Below are positions 1 to 5,376 of a DNA stretch of 5,590 bases, one piece after another (the first letter of the stretch is position 1; the number at the start of each line of letters is the position of its first letter). The notes below the pieces were generated by a model. It did not search any database. It was not told where the DNA came from and saw only the letters and a list, made by a program, of their open reading frames with translations. This stretch comes from an uncultured Chloroflexota bacterium (GTDB lineage Bacteria; Chloroflexota; Limnocylindria; Limnocylindrales; CSP1-4): NCBI GenBank assembly GCA_903930745.1, contig CAIYZX010000427.1, forward strand, positions 1-5,590, in the 5' to 3' direction. Both the position numbers and the translations under genes were made by a program.

Positions 1-813
1 CGCCGCGATCTCGTCCGCGAGGCCATCGCCGCGGGCGTCCACGTCATCGCGGACAAGCCGTTCGCACCCACCGCCGAGGCAGGTCGCGAACTGGCCGACC
101 TGGCCACCGAGGCGGGCGTCAACCTGTCCGTCTTCCACAACCGCCGCTGGGACGCGGACTACCGGACGCTGGAGACGGTCATCGGCGGCGGGCGCCTGGG
201 CGACCTCGTCCGCGTGGAGTCCCGCTTCGACCTGGACGAGCCCGGCGGCCTGGATCCCGGCCCGCACGGTGGCCTGTTGCGGGACCTGGGCGCCCACCTC
301 GTGGACCAGCTGCTCCACCTTCTTGGCCCGGCTCGCCGCGTCAACGCCCGCCTGGAGATGCTCGCCACGTCCGGCGGCCCTGCGGATGCGGGGTTCATCG
401 TGGAGATCGACCACCGGTCCGGCGTCCATTCCCACGTGTCCGCCACGAAGTGCAACCGGAACATCGAGAAGGAGCTGCGGGCGTACGGCACGGACGGCTC
501 GTTCGTGAGCCGGTCCACCGACGGCCAGACGCAGGCGATCTTCGCGGGCCGCCGCCCCGCGCAGGACGGCGACGCCTGGGGCTACGAGCCTGAGCACGCC
601 TGGGGCACCCTGCGGACCGCCGCGGGCGTGGAGCGCGTTCCCTCGGAGCGCGGCGCCTACCAGGACTACTACGCGCAGTTCGCGGCCGCCTTCTCCGGTT
701 CGGGCGCGTACCCGGTGCCGGCGGAGGAGGGGATCAAGGTCCTCGAGGTGCTGGACGCGGCGCGCGAGAGCGCGTTCGAGGGCCGGATCGTCACGCTGGG
801 CCAGGAGGCCTGA
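1..813 (+). CDS. Gfo/Idh/MocA-family oxidoreductase, 5' truncated by window edge
   Basis: Frame 1 is open from the first base to a TGA at 811-813, giving 270 residues. The family oxidises or reduces sugars, cyclitols and related polyols with NAD(P) in the cytoplasm. The visible part starts late in the Rossmann domain. It shows the conserved D-K-P turn (K19 of the fragment, the usual E/D-K-P lysine), then N-R-R-W-D near 47-51, the G-R-L-G-D-L segment at 64-69, and the signature G-G-L-L-R-D-L-G-A-H-L-V-D at 90-102. In that signature D95 and H99 are the expected catalytic or substrate-binding residues. The nucleotide-binding GxGxxG motif and about 80-90 residues are missing because the window begins inside the gene. 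Family members are usually about 330-370 residues, so the size fits. Gene 822-2012 follows 8 nt later and is probably co-transcribed. The substrate cannot be told from sequence; the family call is firm. Confidence 0.92.
   Translation, partial: RRDLVREAIAAGVHVIADKPFAPTAEAGRELADLATEAGVNLSVFHNRRWDADYRTLETVIGGGRLGDLVRVESRFDLDEPGGLDPGPHGGLLRDLGAHLVDQLLHLLGPARRVNARLEMLATSGGPADAGFIVEIDHRSGVHSHVSATKCNRNIEKELRAYGTDGSFVSRSTDGQTQAIFAGRRPAQDGDAWGYEPEHAWGTLRTAAGVERVPSERGAYQDYYAQFAAAFSGSGAYPVPAEEGIKVLEVLDAARESAFEGRIVTLGQEA
803..808 (+). promoter_or_regulatory. Shine-Dalgarno AGGAGG inside the end of the upstream gene
   Basis: A perfect AGGAGG lies within the last codons of the oxidoreductase gene, 13 nt before the ATG at 822. 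The spacing is longer than ideal, but no better start is nearby. The next in-frame candidate, GTG at 912, has no recognisable site. Its position within the upstream coding sequence suggests translational coupling of the two genes. Confidence 0.6.
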
Positions 814-821
814 GGCCGCCG

Positions 822-2012
822 ATGGCCACGCCCGAAGACGAAGACGAAGCCGGAGCCGAAGCCGAGCCGGGAGCCTGGACGCCGAACCCGAACCGCGACC
901 CCGCCTTCGCGGTGACGCCGGTCCCGGAGGAGGTCGTCGCCTTCCATCGCTCGCTGGACGGGTACGCGCCCACGCCCCTGCGGGAGCTCCCGGATGTCGC
1001 CGCGGAGCTGGGCGTGGGCCGCGTCTTCGCCAAGGACGAGTCCATGCGCCTGGGACTCCCGGCGTTCAAGGCGCTCGGAGCGTCGTGGGCGATGCGCCGG
1101 GCGCTGGCGGCTCGGGCCGTCGATGCGCCGGCGGGCGCCACCTCGTCGGCCGCAGTGTCCCCCGTCACCTTCGTCACCGCCACGGACGGCAACCATGGCC
1201 GCGCCGTGGCGAGGATGGCCCGCCTCCTCGGTCACCGTGCGCAGGTCTTCGTCCCGGACGGCGTTCATCCAACAGCGGTGGGGGCCATCGAGGCCGAGGG
1301 CGCCCCGGTCACCGTCGCCGGCGGCTCCTACGACCACGCCGTCGCCATGGCCGCCGGATGGGCGAACGACCACGACGGCGCGATCCTGCTCCAGGACACC
1401 GCCTGGGACGGGTACGAGGAGATCCCCGGCTGGATCGTCCAGGGATATGCAACCCTGTTCGCGGAGCTGGACGTCCAGCTGTCCGAGGCGGGCGTGGACG
1501 CCCCTGACGTGGTCTTCGTGCCAGCGGGCGTTGGCTCGCTGGCCCAGGCCTGCGTCACCCACTACCGCAGCCGGGGCAACCCCGCGCGGACGCGCCTCGT
1601 GAGCGTGGAGCCGGTGGTGGCTGCGTGCGTCCTTGCCTCCCTGCGCACGGGCGAGGCAACGGCGGTCACCACCAGCGTCACCACCATGGCGGGCCTCAAC
1701 TGCGGCACCGTCTCGTCCCTCGCGTGGCCCCTGCTCCGGGCCGGCCTTGATGGGGCCGTGGCGGTCACGGACCGGGCCGCGGCGCAGGCGGCGACGGCAC
1801 TGCGCACGGGCGGTGTGGACGCGGGCCCGTGCGGCTGGGCACCGCTCGCGGGGGCGCGCCTGGTTGCGCTTGACCGCAACGCCCCTGGCATGGGTGCGGG
1901 GGCCGGCGGCGCCACCTGGGCGAGCGCGCGGGACCACCTGGGCGTCAACGCCCGGAGCGTGATCGTGCTGGTCGCCACGGAGGGTGCGGCGGCGAACCCG
2001 TCAGGCGCCTAG
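822..2012 (+). CDS. Diaminopropionate ammonia-lyase family PLP enzyme
   Basis: 396 residues, ATG to TAG. The family uses pyridoxal phosphate to eliminate ammonia from 2,3-diaminopropionate, giving pyruvate and a second ammonia, in the cytoplasm. The order of motifs matches E. coli YgeX as I remember it: F-H-x5-G-Y-x-P-T-P-L at 41-53, K-D-E-S-x-R at 71-76, and A-F-K-A-L-G at 81-86 with K83 as Schiff-base lysine. T-D-G-N-H-G-R follows at 121-127, Q-D-T-A-W at 191-195, I-P-x-W-I-x-Q-G-Y-A-T-L at 201-212, A-G-V-G-S (phosphate loop) at 235-239 and M-A-G-L-N-C-G at 289-295. D122 and D192 align with the catalytic aspartates reported for the E. coli enzyme. Oddities: an acidic low-complexity N-terminus (residues 4-19), a P-C where YgeX has E-S in the late glycine-rich motif (near 336-337), and a tail that stops about eight residues after T-E-G, where E. 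coli YgeX continues for about twenty. Another amino acid may be the real substrate, so no gene symbol is given. Confidence 0.85.
   Translation: MATPEDEDEAGAEAEPGAWTPNPNRDPAFAVTPVPEEVVAFHRSLDGYAPTPLRELPDVAAELGVGRVFAKDESMRLGLPAFKALGASWAMRRALAARAVDAPAGATSSAAVSPVTFVTATDGNHGRAVARMARLLGHRAQVFVPDGVHPTAVGAIEAEGAPVTVAGGSYDHAVAMAAGWANDHDGAILLQDTAWDGYEEIPGWIVQGYATLFAELDVQLSEAGVDAPDVVFVPAGVGSLAQACVTHYRSRGNPARTRLVSVEPVVAACVLASLRTGEATAVTTSVTTMAGLNCGTVSSLAWPLLRAGLDGAVAVTDRAAAQAATALRTGGVDAGPCGWAPLAGARLVALDRNAPGMGAGAGGATWASARDHLGVNARSVIVLVATEGAAANPSGA
834..875 (+). repeat. In-frame degenerate hexanucleotide repeat
   Basis: About seven consecutive 6-nt units resembling GAAGAC, GAAGCC or GGAGCC begin four codons into the lyase gene, in frame. 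They encode alternating E-D, E-A and G-A dipeptides. Two GAAGAC units are exact. The repeat explains the acidic, probably disordered N-terminal extension. Because units are multiples of three bases, slippage would change length without shifting frame. Confidence 0.7.
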
Positions 2013-2036
2013 CCGCGCGGCTCCGGCAGCCACGCT

Positions 2037-2059
2037 GGCGCCCCGGTGCCGGGAGCGCC
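2037..2059. terminator. Probable bidirectional terminator between convergent genes
   Basis: GGCGCCCCG pairs with CGGG-A-GCGCC around a GTGC loop, giving about nine G-C-rich base pairs with one bulged A. It lies 25 nt after the stop of the lyase gene (plus strand) and 12 nt after the stop of the cytochrome gene (minus strand). A 12-nt palindrome, AGCCGCGCGGCT, sits at 2011-2022, overlapping the first stop codon. No U-tract follows on either strand, as is common for hairpins in high-GC genomes. Position and stem strength are seen; termination is inferred. Confidence 0.55.
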
Positions 2060-2070
2060 GCCGGTGCTGC

Positions 2071-3111
2071 CTAGTTGCCGTGACAGGCGCGGCAGACGCC
2101 CCGGTTGTCCAGGCGGAGCAGCGTGCTGCGGATCGTGCCGTCCGCCGCCATGGAGCCGTCCGGCAGCGGGACGGCCTGGGAGATCTCGCCCATCTGGGCG
2201 GCCGTGCCGTGCGCCACATGGCAGTTCTCGCAGACCGGGGTATGCGCCGTCATCTGCGTGATCCCCGCGATGTTGATCGCGTCGCCCACGCCGTCCACCG
2301 TCTTCTTGTGGCAGCCGTAGCAGTTCCCGGACTCCGGGTCCACCATCCGCGTCCCATGCCGGTACGTGTAGATGGGGTCGGCCGACGACGCATACGCGGC
2401 GTCCTGACCTGTCGCGTCATACCTGTTGTGGCAGGCGGCGCACCACTGGTCCAGCGTCACCTGGGCCTGGTAGTTGCCGTTCATGTAGATCTGCCCGAAG
2501 TAGCGGTTGGACGTGCTGGATACCGCGTACGTCTTCTCGGTGCCCTCGTCCGGGACGTTGACCTCCGTGGTCACGGGCGAACCCACCGGGATGGGGCGGA
2601 GGAGCCGGTAGTTGCCGTTGCCGTGCGGGTCATGGCAGCTGACGCACGTCAGCTCGAACCCGGCCGTGCCGGCGCCGTTCGCCGCGTCGCCAATGCCCCA
2701 CGCCACACCGTTGGCGCCCGCGTCACCGTGGGCGCTGGTGACCGGCCGGGAGACCGCGTTGCCCGCGCCGGAGGTGTCCATGATCGCGAACTCGAAGCCG
2801 CCGCCCTTGAGACCCCGCGAGGTGGCCGCCATCACGCCGTCCGCGATGTCCAGGCTGGAGCCAAGCGCGGACGTGCCGTGGCAGGAGTAGCAGACCTCGC
2901 GTTGCGCCTCCGTCCCTCCCAGCGCGGGTCCGGCCGCCTGGTGGGCGCGGTGACACGTGGCGCACAGCTCGCCGCCGAAGGTGCTGCCGCCGGAAAGGAC
3001 GTCCTCCCGGTGCGGGCCACCGTCTGCCAGCGTGGCAGAGGTGCCGGCGAACAGCGCAATGCCGAGCAGGCCCGTGACGAGGGCCACTCGAGCGAGGCTG
3101 TGCACGAGCAC
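2071..3111 (-). CDS. Exported heptaheme c-type cytochrome (doubled CxxCH type)
   Basis: 346 residues, GTG start at 3111-3109, TAG at 2073-2071. It should carry electrons outside the cytoplasmic membrane, with seven covalent hemes attached by the cytochrome c maturation machinery. A signal peptide is visible: short n-region with H4 and R8, hydrophobic residues about 9-22, likely cleavage after A29. CxxCH motifs start at 50, 74, 156, 224, 264, 294 and 340. Three of them (50, 156, 294) continue as CxxCHxxH. All 14 cysteines of the protein are in these motifs, and the mature part has exactly seven other histidines (34, 57, 128, 163, 252, 290, 301). The C-H-D-P-H-G-N-x-N-Y-R-L-L stretch near 159-171 and the L-L-R-L-D-N-R-G-V-C-x-x-C-H end recall cytochrome c3-like multiheme proteins. 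There is no C-terminal membrane anchor, so it is probably soluble or surface associated. An ATG at 3222 would extend the frame by 37 residues but adds three unpaired cysteines and buries the signal peptide. Redox partner and exact family are unknown. Confidence 0.9.
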   Translation of the reverse strand: MLVHSLARVALVTGLLGIALFAGTSATLADGGPHREDVLSGGSTFGGELCATCHRAHQAAGPALGGTEAQREVCYSCHGTSALGSSLDIADGVMAATSRGLKGGGFEFAIMDTSGAGNAVSRPVTSAHGDAGANGVAWGIGDAANGAGTAGFELTCVSCHDPHGNGNYRLLRPIPVGSPVTTEVNVPDEGTEKTYAVSSTSNRYFGQIYMNGNYQAQVTLDQWCAACHNRYDATGQDAAYASSADPIYTYRHGTRMVDPESGNCYGCHKKTVDGVGDAINIAGITQMTAHTPVCENCHVAHGTAAQMGEISQAVPLPDGSMAADGTIRSTLLRLDNRGVCRACHGN

Positions 3112-3117
3112 CGGGAA

Positions 3118-3126
3118 CCACCTCTC
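3118..3126 (-). promoter_or_regulatory. Shine-Dalgarno that fixes the cytochrome start
   Basis: On the minus strand GAGAGGTGG is followed by six bases (TTCCCG) and then GTG at 3111. The GTG opens directly onto the signal peptide. A second GTG at 3105 is two codons further in and has spacing of 12 nt, so it is less likely. Confidence 0.65.
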
Positions 3127-3241
3127 GTGGAGCGGGACGCGATTTCGGCTGACACCACGGCAGGACGCGCTGCAGCACGGCCCCGCGGCTGGGGACAGGC
3201 TCCACGATCGGGCCGACGGCACGGTTCCGGCTAGTGACGAT

Positions 3242-3278
3242 GGTCCCGCGGACCGGTGACCGGAGTCCCGGCTGGGAC
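3242..3278. repeat. Cluster of short inverted repeats in the 201-nt gap
   Basis: Three short palindromes occur side by side: GGTCC-CGC-GGACC at 3242-3254, CCGGT-G-ACCGG at 3253-3263 (sharing two bases with the first), and GTCCC-GGCT-GGGAC at 3265-3278. They lie between the protease stop and the cytochrome start, upstream of the cytochrome on the minus strand. They could fold in the RNA or be operator half-sites. Short GC-rich palindromes also arise by chance in such DNA. I see no convincing promoter hexamers in the rest of this gap. Confidence 0.35.
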
Positions 3279-3286
3279 GGACCGTT

Positions 3287-3306
3287 GCCCCCTCCTGTTC
3301 GGGGGC
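3287..3306 (-). terminator. Hairpin just after the protease gene
   Basis: GCCCCC and GGGGGC pair around an 8-nt loop, beginning 6 nt after the stop codon of the CPBP gene on the minus strand. No U-tract follows. With the inverted repeats immediately downstream, it suggests that transcription from the protease gene ends or pauses before the cytochrome gene. Confidence 0.4.
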
Positions 3307-3312
3307 CGCTGC

Positions 3313-4056
3313 TCAGGCGGTGGCGGGCTGGGCGAAGATCCGCTTGGCCTGTGACAGGAACAGGACGAAGACCACAACGTTCGCAGCCAGCTGGACGAGG
3401 CCCGTCGCGGGGTTGGCACCGGGGTTGTTCGCCGCACTGAACGCCGCGAAGTCCCAGGCGCCGTGGAACAGCATCGCCACCGCGATGGAGCCGGACGAGC
3501 GGCGGATCAGGTAGAGCCCGGTGCCGCCGAGGAAGGCCAGCCCGGTCTGGACGATGGAGCCGACCAGCTGCTGGCCCAGGAGCACGTTCGGCAGGTGGAG
3601 GATGGCGAACAGGAACGTCATGACGAGGAAGGCACGCGCCTCGGTGGAGCCGGCGCGCAGGCCCACGAGCGCGAGGCCGCGATACGCCAGCTCCTCCGCG
3701 AAGCCAACCAGGATCGCCAGCGCGAGGGTGGCGAGCAGCCGGTCCACGGGGAGCGACCACGGGGAGCCCAGCACGAGCGCAGCCGCGATCGTCACCGCCC
3801 AGATCCAGGGAACCGCTCGGACGGCACCGCCCACGCGGCCCGCGTCCCGCAGGACCAGCGGCCACCAGCCAAGGTAGGTGGTCAGGCCGGCGGTCACCGC
3901 GGAGCCCACGGCAAGGGCGATGACGAAGGGCATCAGGCGGGCGGCCGATCCCATGTCCGCCATGGACCCGCCGAGCATGGCGGAGACGCCGATGAACAGC
4001 GGGATGTAGGCAAGGCCGAAGACGATGCCGAGCGTCTGTGACGGCTGGACGCGCAC
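3313..4056 (-). CDS. CPBP-family intramembrane metalloprotease (Abi/Rce1-like)
   Basis: 247 residues, GTG start at 4056-4054, TGA at 3315-3313. The start is supported by GAGGAG at 4066-4061 on the minus strand, four bases from the GTG. The protein is an integral membrane protein with hydrophobic segments near 8-28, 42-60, 83-97, 107-120, 142-161, 165-184 and 218-235. The three family motifs are in order: E-E-L-A-Y-R at 121-126 (paired glutamates and arginine), F-A-I-L-H at 150-154, and H-G-A-W-D at 198-202. These are the residues expected to form the active site. Members cleave or process membrane-embedded proteins or prenylated peptides. Many are of unknown substrate, and some give bacteriocin self-immunity. 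No bacteriocin-like small gene is evident beside it. It lies 120 nt after the unknown gene and 201 nt before the cytochrome gene, all on one strand. The family call is secure; the substrate is not known. Confidence 0.9.
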   Translation of the reverse strand: MRVQPSQTLGIVFGLAYIPLFIGVSAMLGGSMADMGSAARLMPFVIALAVGSAVTAGLTTYLGWWPLVLRDAGRVGGAVRAVPWIWAVTIAAALVLGSPWSLPVDRLLATLALAILVGFAEELAYRGLALVGLRAGSTEARAFLVMTFLFAILHLPNVLLGQQLVGSIVQTGLAFLGGTGLYLIRRSSGSIAVAMLFHGAWDFAAFSAANNPGANPATGLVQLAANVVVFVLFLSQAKRIFAQPATA

Positions 4057-4156
4057 GGTGCTCCTCAGGTTGCGGCGCTCGTCTCCCGCCCCGGAACGAC
4101 GGCGTGCGCGGAGGGTACCAGTCTGCTCAACCGGCGCATCGGCGGGGAGCGCCGCC

Positions 4157-4176
4157 CGACCCGGGATCCCGGGTCG
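4157..4176 (-). terminator. 20-bp perfect palindrome abutting the unknown gene's stop codon
   Basis: Positions 4157-4176 read the same on both strands. The core is GACCCGGGATCCCGGGTC, with one more C/G pair outside. As RNA it can form an 8-bp stem with a GATC tetraloop. It begins at the base directly after the TGA (4179-4177) of the minus-strand gene. A second small hairpin, CGGCG-GGGAG-CGCCG at 4140-4154, follows downstream. There is no U-tract. A terminator is the simplest reading; a symmetric protein-binding site in the leader region of the CPBP gene is the alternative. Confidence 0.5.
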
Positions 4177-4935
4177 TCAACCGCGTCGTGGGCCCTGTCC
4201 CCGGTCCAGGAACCTGCACTGGCGAGGCTGGTCGCCGCTCACCGGAACCACCTCCCAGAAGCCGTCGTCCCGCTCGCGGACCGTGGGGTGATGGTCGATG
4301 ACGGTCCACCCGTCCTCTGGATCCACGCCCAGGACCGTGCCCTCGCGACCGCAGGCGGTGCACCACGTTCGTGTGCCGTGGCGCGGCGTCCAGCTCCGCG
4401 GGTTCCTCGGCGAGCTCGCGTCAAGACGGGCGACGGCGAGCGTGTCCGCCGCCTCGGCGGCCACCGTCCCCAGCAACCCGGAGATTGTCTGCGTGGCGGC
4501 TGCCAGCTGCGCCTCGTACCCGGCGTTCGCGTGGGGCATGGATGCACACGACCACACGCAGACGGGGTCGTCGCTCTCCTGACCCACGAGACAGCGCAGC
4601 TGGGCGGCGATCAGTTCCGGGCGGATGGCGCCCTGGCGCCAGACCTCGTCCATCACCCGTTGGGCGCGGTCCTGGTCGTCGGCGTCCACGCGCCCCGTGT
4701 CGATGGACCAGAGCACGGAGGCGAGCGACAGGGACCGGACGAAGAGGCTGTCCCCCTGCGGCACTGGGTCCGCCCGGGTTCCGCCCAGCACCTGGAGGGA
4801 GGAGCCGGCGGCAGGCGCGGGCGGCGAGACCACGGCATCGGCAACGGCCAGGACACGGTCGCGACAGGGCGCCTCCGCCGCCATCGCGCGCAGACACGTG
4901 GCGAGGAAGGCGGCATCCGGTTCTGCGAGGCGCAC
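4177..4935 (-). CDS. Unrecognised protein with CxxC zinc-ribbon-like C-terminus
   Basis: 252 residues from GTG at 4935-4933 to TGA at 4179-4177. I do not recognise a family. Codons in this frame are strongly G/C-ending through the C-terminal part, which supports real coding. No signal peptide or membrane segment is seen, so it is probably cytoplasmic. Residues 8-36 and 141-171 look helical and alanine rich. C126-x3-C130 occurs mid-protein. The last 60 residues contain W-C-T-A-C-G at 191-196, H215-H216 and C240, which together could bind a metal, although C-x2-C followed by H-H is not a standard spacing that I can name. That segment is rich in tryptophan and acidic residues. A longer frame back to GTG 5031 exists, but its extra 32 codons have weaker G/C-ending bias. 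GTG 4935 has GGAG seven bases upstream. Confidence 0.7.
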   Translation of the reverse strand: MRLAEPDAAFLATCLRAMAAEAPCRDRVLAVADAVVSPPAPAAGSSLQVLGGTRADPVPQGDSLFVRSLSLASVLWSIDTGRVDADDQDRAQRVMDEVWRQGAIRPELIAAQLRCLVGQESDDPVCVWSCASMPHANAGYEAQLAAATQTISGLLGTVAAEAADTLAVARLDASSPRNPRSWTPRHGTRTWCTACGREGTVLGVDPEDGWTVIDHHPTVRERDDGFWEVVPVSGDQPRQCRFLDRGQGPRRG

Positions 4936-4942
4936 GCGATGG

Positions 4943-4946
4943 CTCC
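4943..4946 (-). promoter_or_regulatory. Shine-Dalgarno that decides the unknown gene's start
   Basis: On the minus strand CGGAG is followed by seven bases and GTG at 4935. The alternative GTG at 5031 has only a weak GGTGGGA-like stretch upstream, and the codons between the two starts look less like coding sequence. Confidence 0.45.
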
Positions 4947-5013
4947 GTGTGACCGATCGCCACGGTGGGGTTTCGGGCGACGGTCCGATGCAAGACGCGG
5001 AACATCGCGCCCA

Positions 5014-5033
5014 GCCCCACCGTAGCCCCACCG
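5014..5033. repeat. Tandem GCCCCACCG words, with an inverted copy at 4963-4970
   Basis: GCCCCACCG occurs at 5014-5022 and again at 5025-5033, an 11-bp period, about one helical turn. The reverse complement of its last eight bases, CGGTGGGG, is at 4963-4970, and a partial CCCACCA is at 5041-5047. The layout resembles regulator binding sites upstream of the leftward gene. No regulator is identified. Confidence 0.45.
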
Positions 5034-5047
5034 GTCGCGTCCCACCA

Positions 5048-5117
5048 TCATCCGTTGGTGCTATCCCGGACGCCGAATGTCATCGGGAACCGACGGTTGG
5101 CCGTCGTTTCATCCGTT
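5048..5117 (+). repeat. Direct repeat TCATCCGTT, two copies 61 bp apart
   Basis: Exact copies lie at 5048-5056 and 5109-5117. They flank the imperfect palindrome at 5087-5110, and the second copy overlaps a TTGACG hexamer at 5117-5122. Nine-base identity in a short AT-richer island is suggestive but could be chance. Confidence 0.35.
5087..5110. promoter_or_regulatory. Imperfect 24-bp palindrome, possible operator
   Basis: CGACGG and CCGTCG (5091-5096 and 5101-5106) pair around TTGG. The symmetry extends outward through one C/T mismatch to GAA and TTC, giving nine matched pairs across 24 bp. It sits in the AT-richer part of the divergent region, where a dimeric regulator could control either gene. 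On the plus strand the arm runs into TTTC, so a weak terminator-like hairpin is the other reading, though no plus-strand gene precedes it. Confidence 0.45.
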
Positions 5118-5178
5118 TGACGTACGCGTGACTGCAGGCGTCTGGGGTTTTCCCTCTACCGGTGGTACGGGCACGGGG

Positions 5179-5353
5179 GGCAACCTGTAGTTGCCGCAGG
5201 TGCTCGTCATGCGAGCGCCCGCGCGGCGTGCCCGGGGACCCGGGACGCGGTCCTCGGTCCGCTGCGACCAGCGGCTGCCGGGGTCCCAACGCCCCACGGG
5301 GCGGACCAGCCGCATCACCGGCGGGCGATGGCGTTTGCCCGGGGTGGCGCCAC
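5179..5353 (+). other. Run of short hairpins in the response regulator leader
   Basis: Six inverted repeats follow one another: GGCAAC/GTTGCC (5179-5195, 5-nt loop), GCTCG/CGAGC (5202-5216), CCCGGG-GA-CCCGGG (5231-5244), CCGCTG-CGAC-CAGCGG (5259-5274), GCCCC-AC-GGGGC (5291-5302) and GTGGCGCCAC (5344-5353). They end 32 nt before the proposed start codon. They could form a structured 5' leader if transcription begins near 5140, which is not shown. In DNA this GC-rich some such repeats are expected by chance. Confidence 0.35.
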
Positions 5354-5371
5354 ACCAGCCTCCCGCGTCCC

Positions 5372-5376
5372 AGGAG
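5372..5376 (+). promoter_or_regulatory. Shine-Dalgarno AGGAG of the response regulator
   Basis: AGGAG lies three bases before an ATG at 5380 and nine bases before an in-frame GTG at 5386. The three-base gap is too short for normal initiation, so the GTG is favoured. It also gives the standard receiver start M-T-R-L-L-I-V-E-D-H, with the acidic pair at residues 8-9. Confidence 0.55.

Noticed and set aside
669..1937. 422-codon open frame on the minus strand, antisense to the lyase gene
   Set aside because: Its translation is arginine-, glycine- and histidine-rich without any motif, while the plus strand encodes a complete recognisable enzyme. Long antisense frames are common in GC-rich genes.
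3112..3222. Longer cytochrome start at ATG 3222
   Set aside because: It would add 37 residues with three unpaired cysteines before the signal peptide, and it skips the well-spaced Shine-Dalgarno before GTG 3111.
1984..3234. 416-codon plus-strand open frame across the cytochrome
   Set aside because: The translation is an arginine- and valine-rich shadow. The minus strand holds seven CxxCH motifs and a signal peptide.
2723..3865. 380-codon minus-strand open frame spanning parts of the protease and cytochrome genes
   Set aside because: It lies in a different frame from two well-supported genes and gives a proline- and arginine-rich translation with no domain.
3313..4056. CPBP protein as part of a bacteriocin immunity or phage-defence (Abi) locus
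   Set aside because: The family can serve in immunity, but no small peptide precursor, transporter or other defence gene is present nearby.
4288..5025. 245-codon plus-strand open frame opposite the unknown gene
   Set aside because: Arginine- and glycine-rich translation without motifs. The minus-strand frame has the better codon pattern and a believable start.
4936..5031. Longer start of the unknown gene at GTG 5031
   Set aside because: The extra 32 codons have weaker third-position G/C bias, the Shine-Dalgarno is weak, and the stretch contains phased repeats better explained as regulatory DNA. It is not fully excluded.
5117..5145. Sigma-70 promoter with -35 TTGACG at 5117-5122
   Set aside because: The expected -10 positions read GTCTGG or neighbours with no TAnnnT match, so I do not annotate a promoter from one hexamer.
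5231..5302. tRNA or small structured RNA gene suggested by clustered hairpins
   Set aside because: There is no GGTTCGA-type T-arm, no CCA end and no cloverleaf order. The hairpins are better described as an unassigned leader structure.
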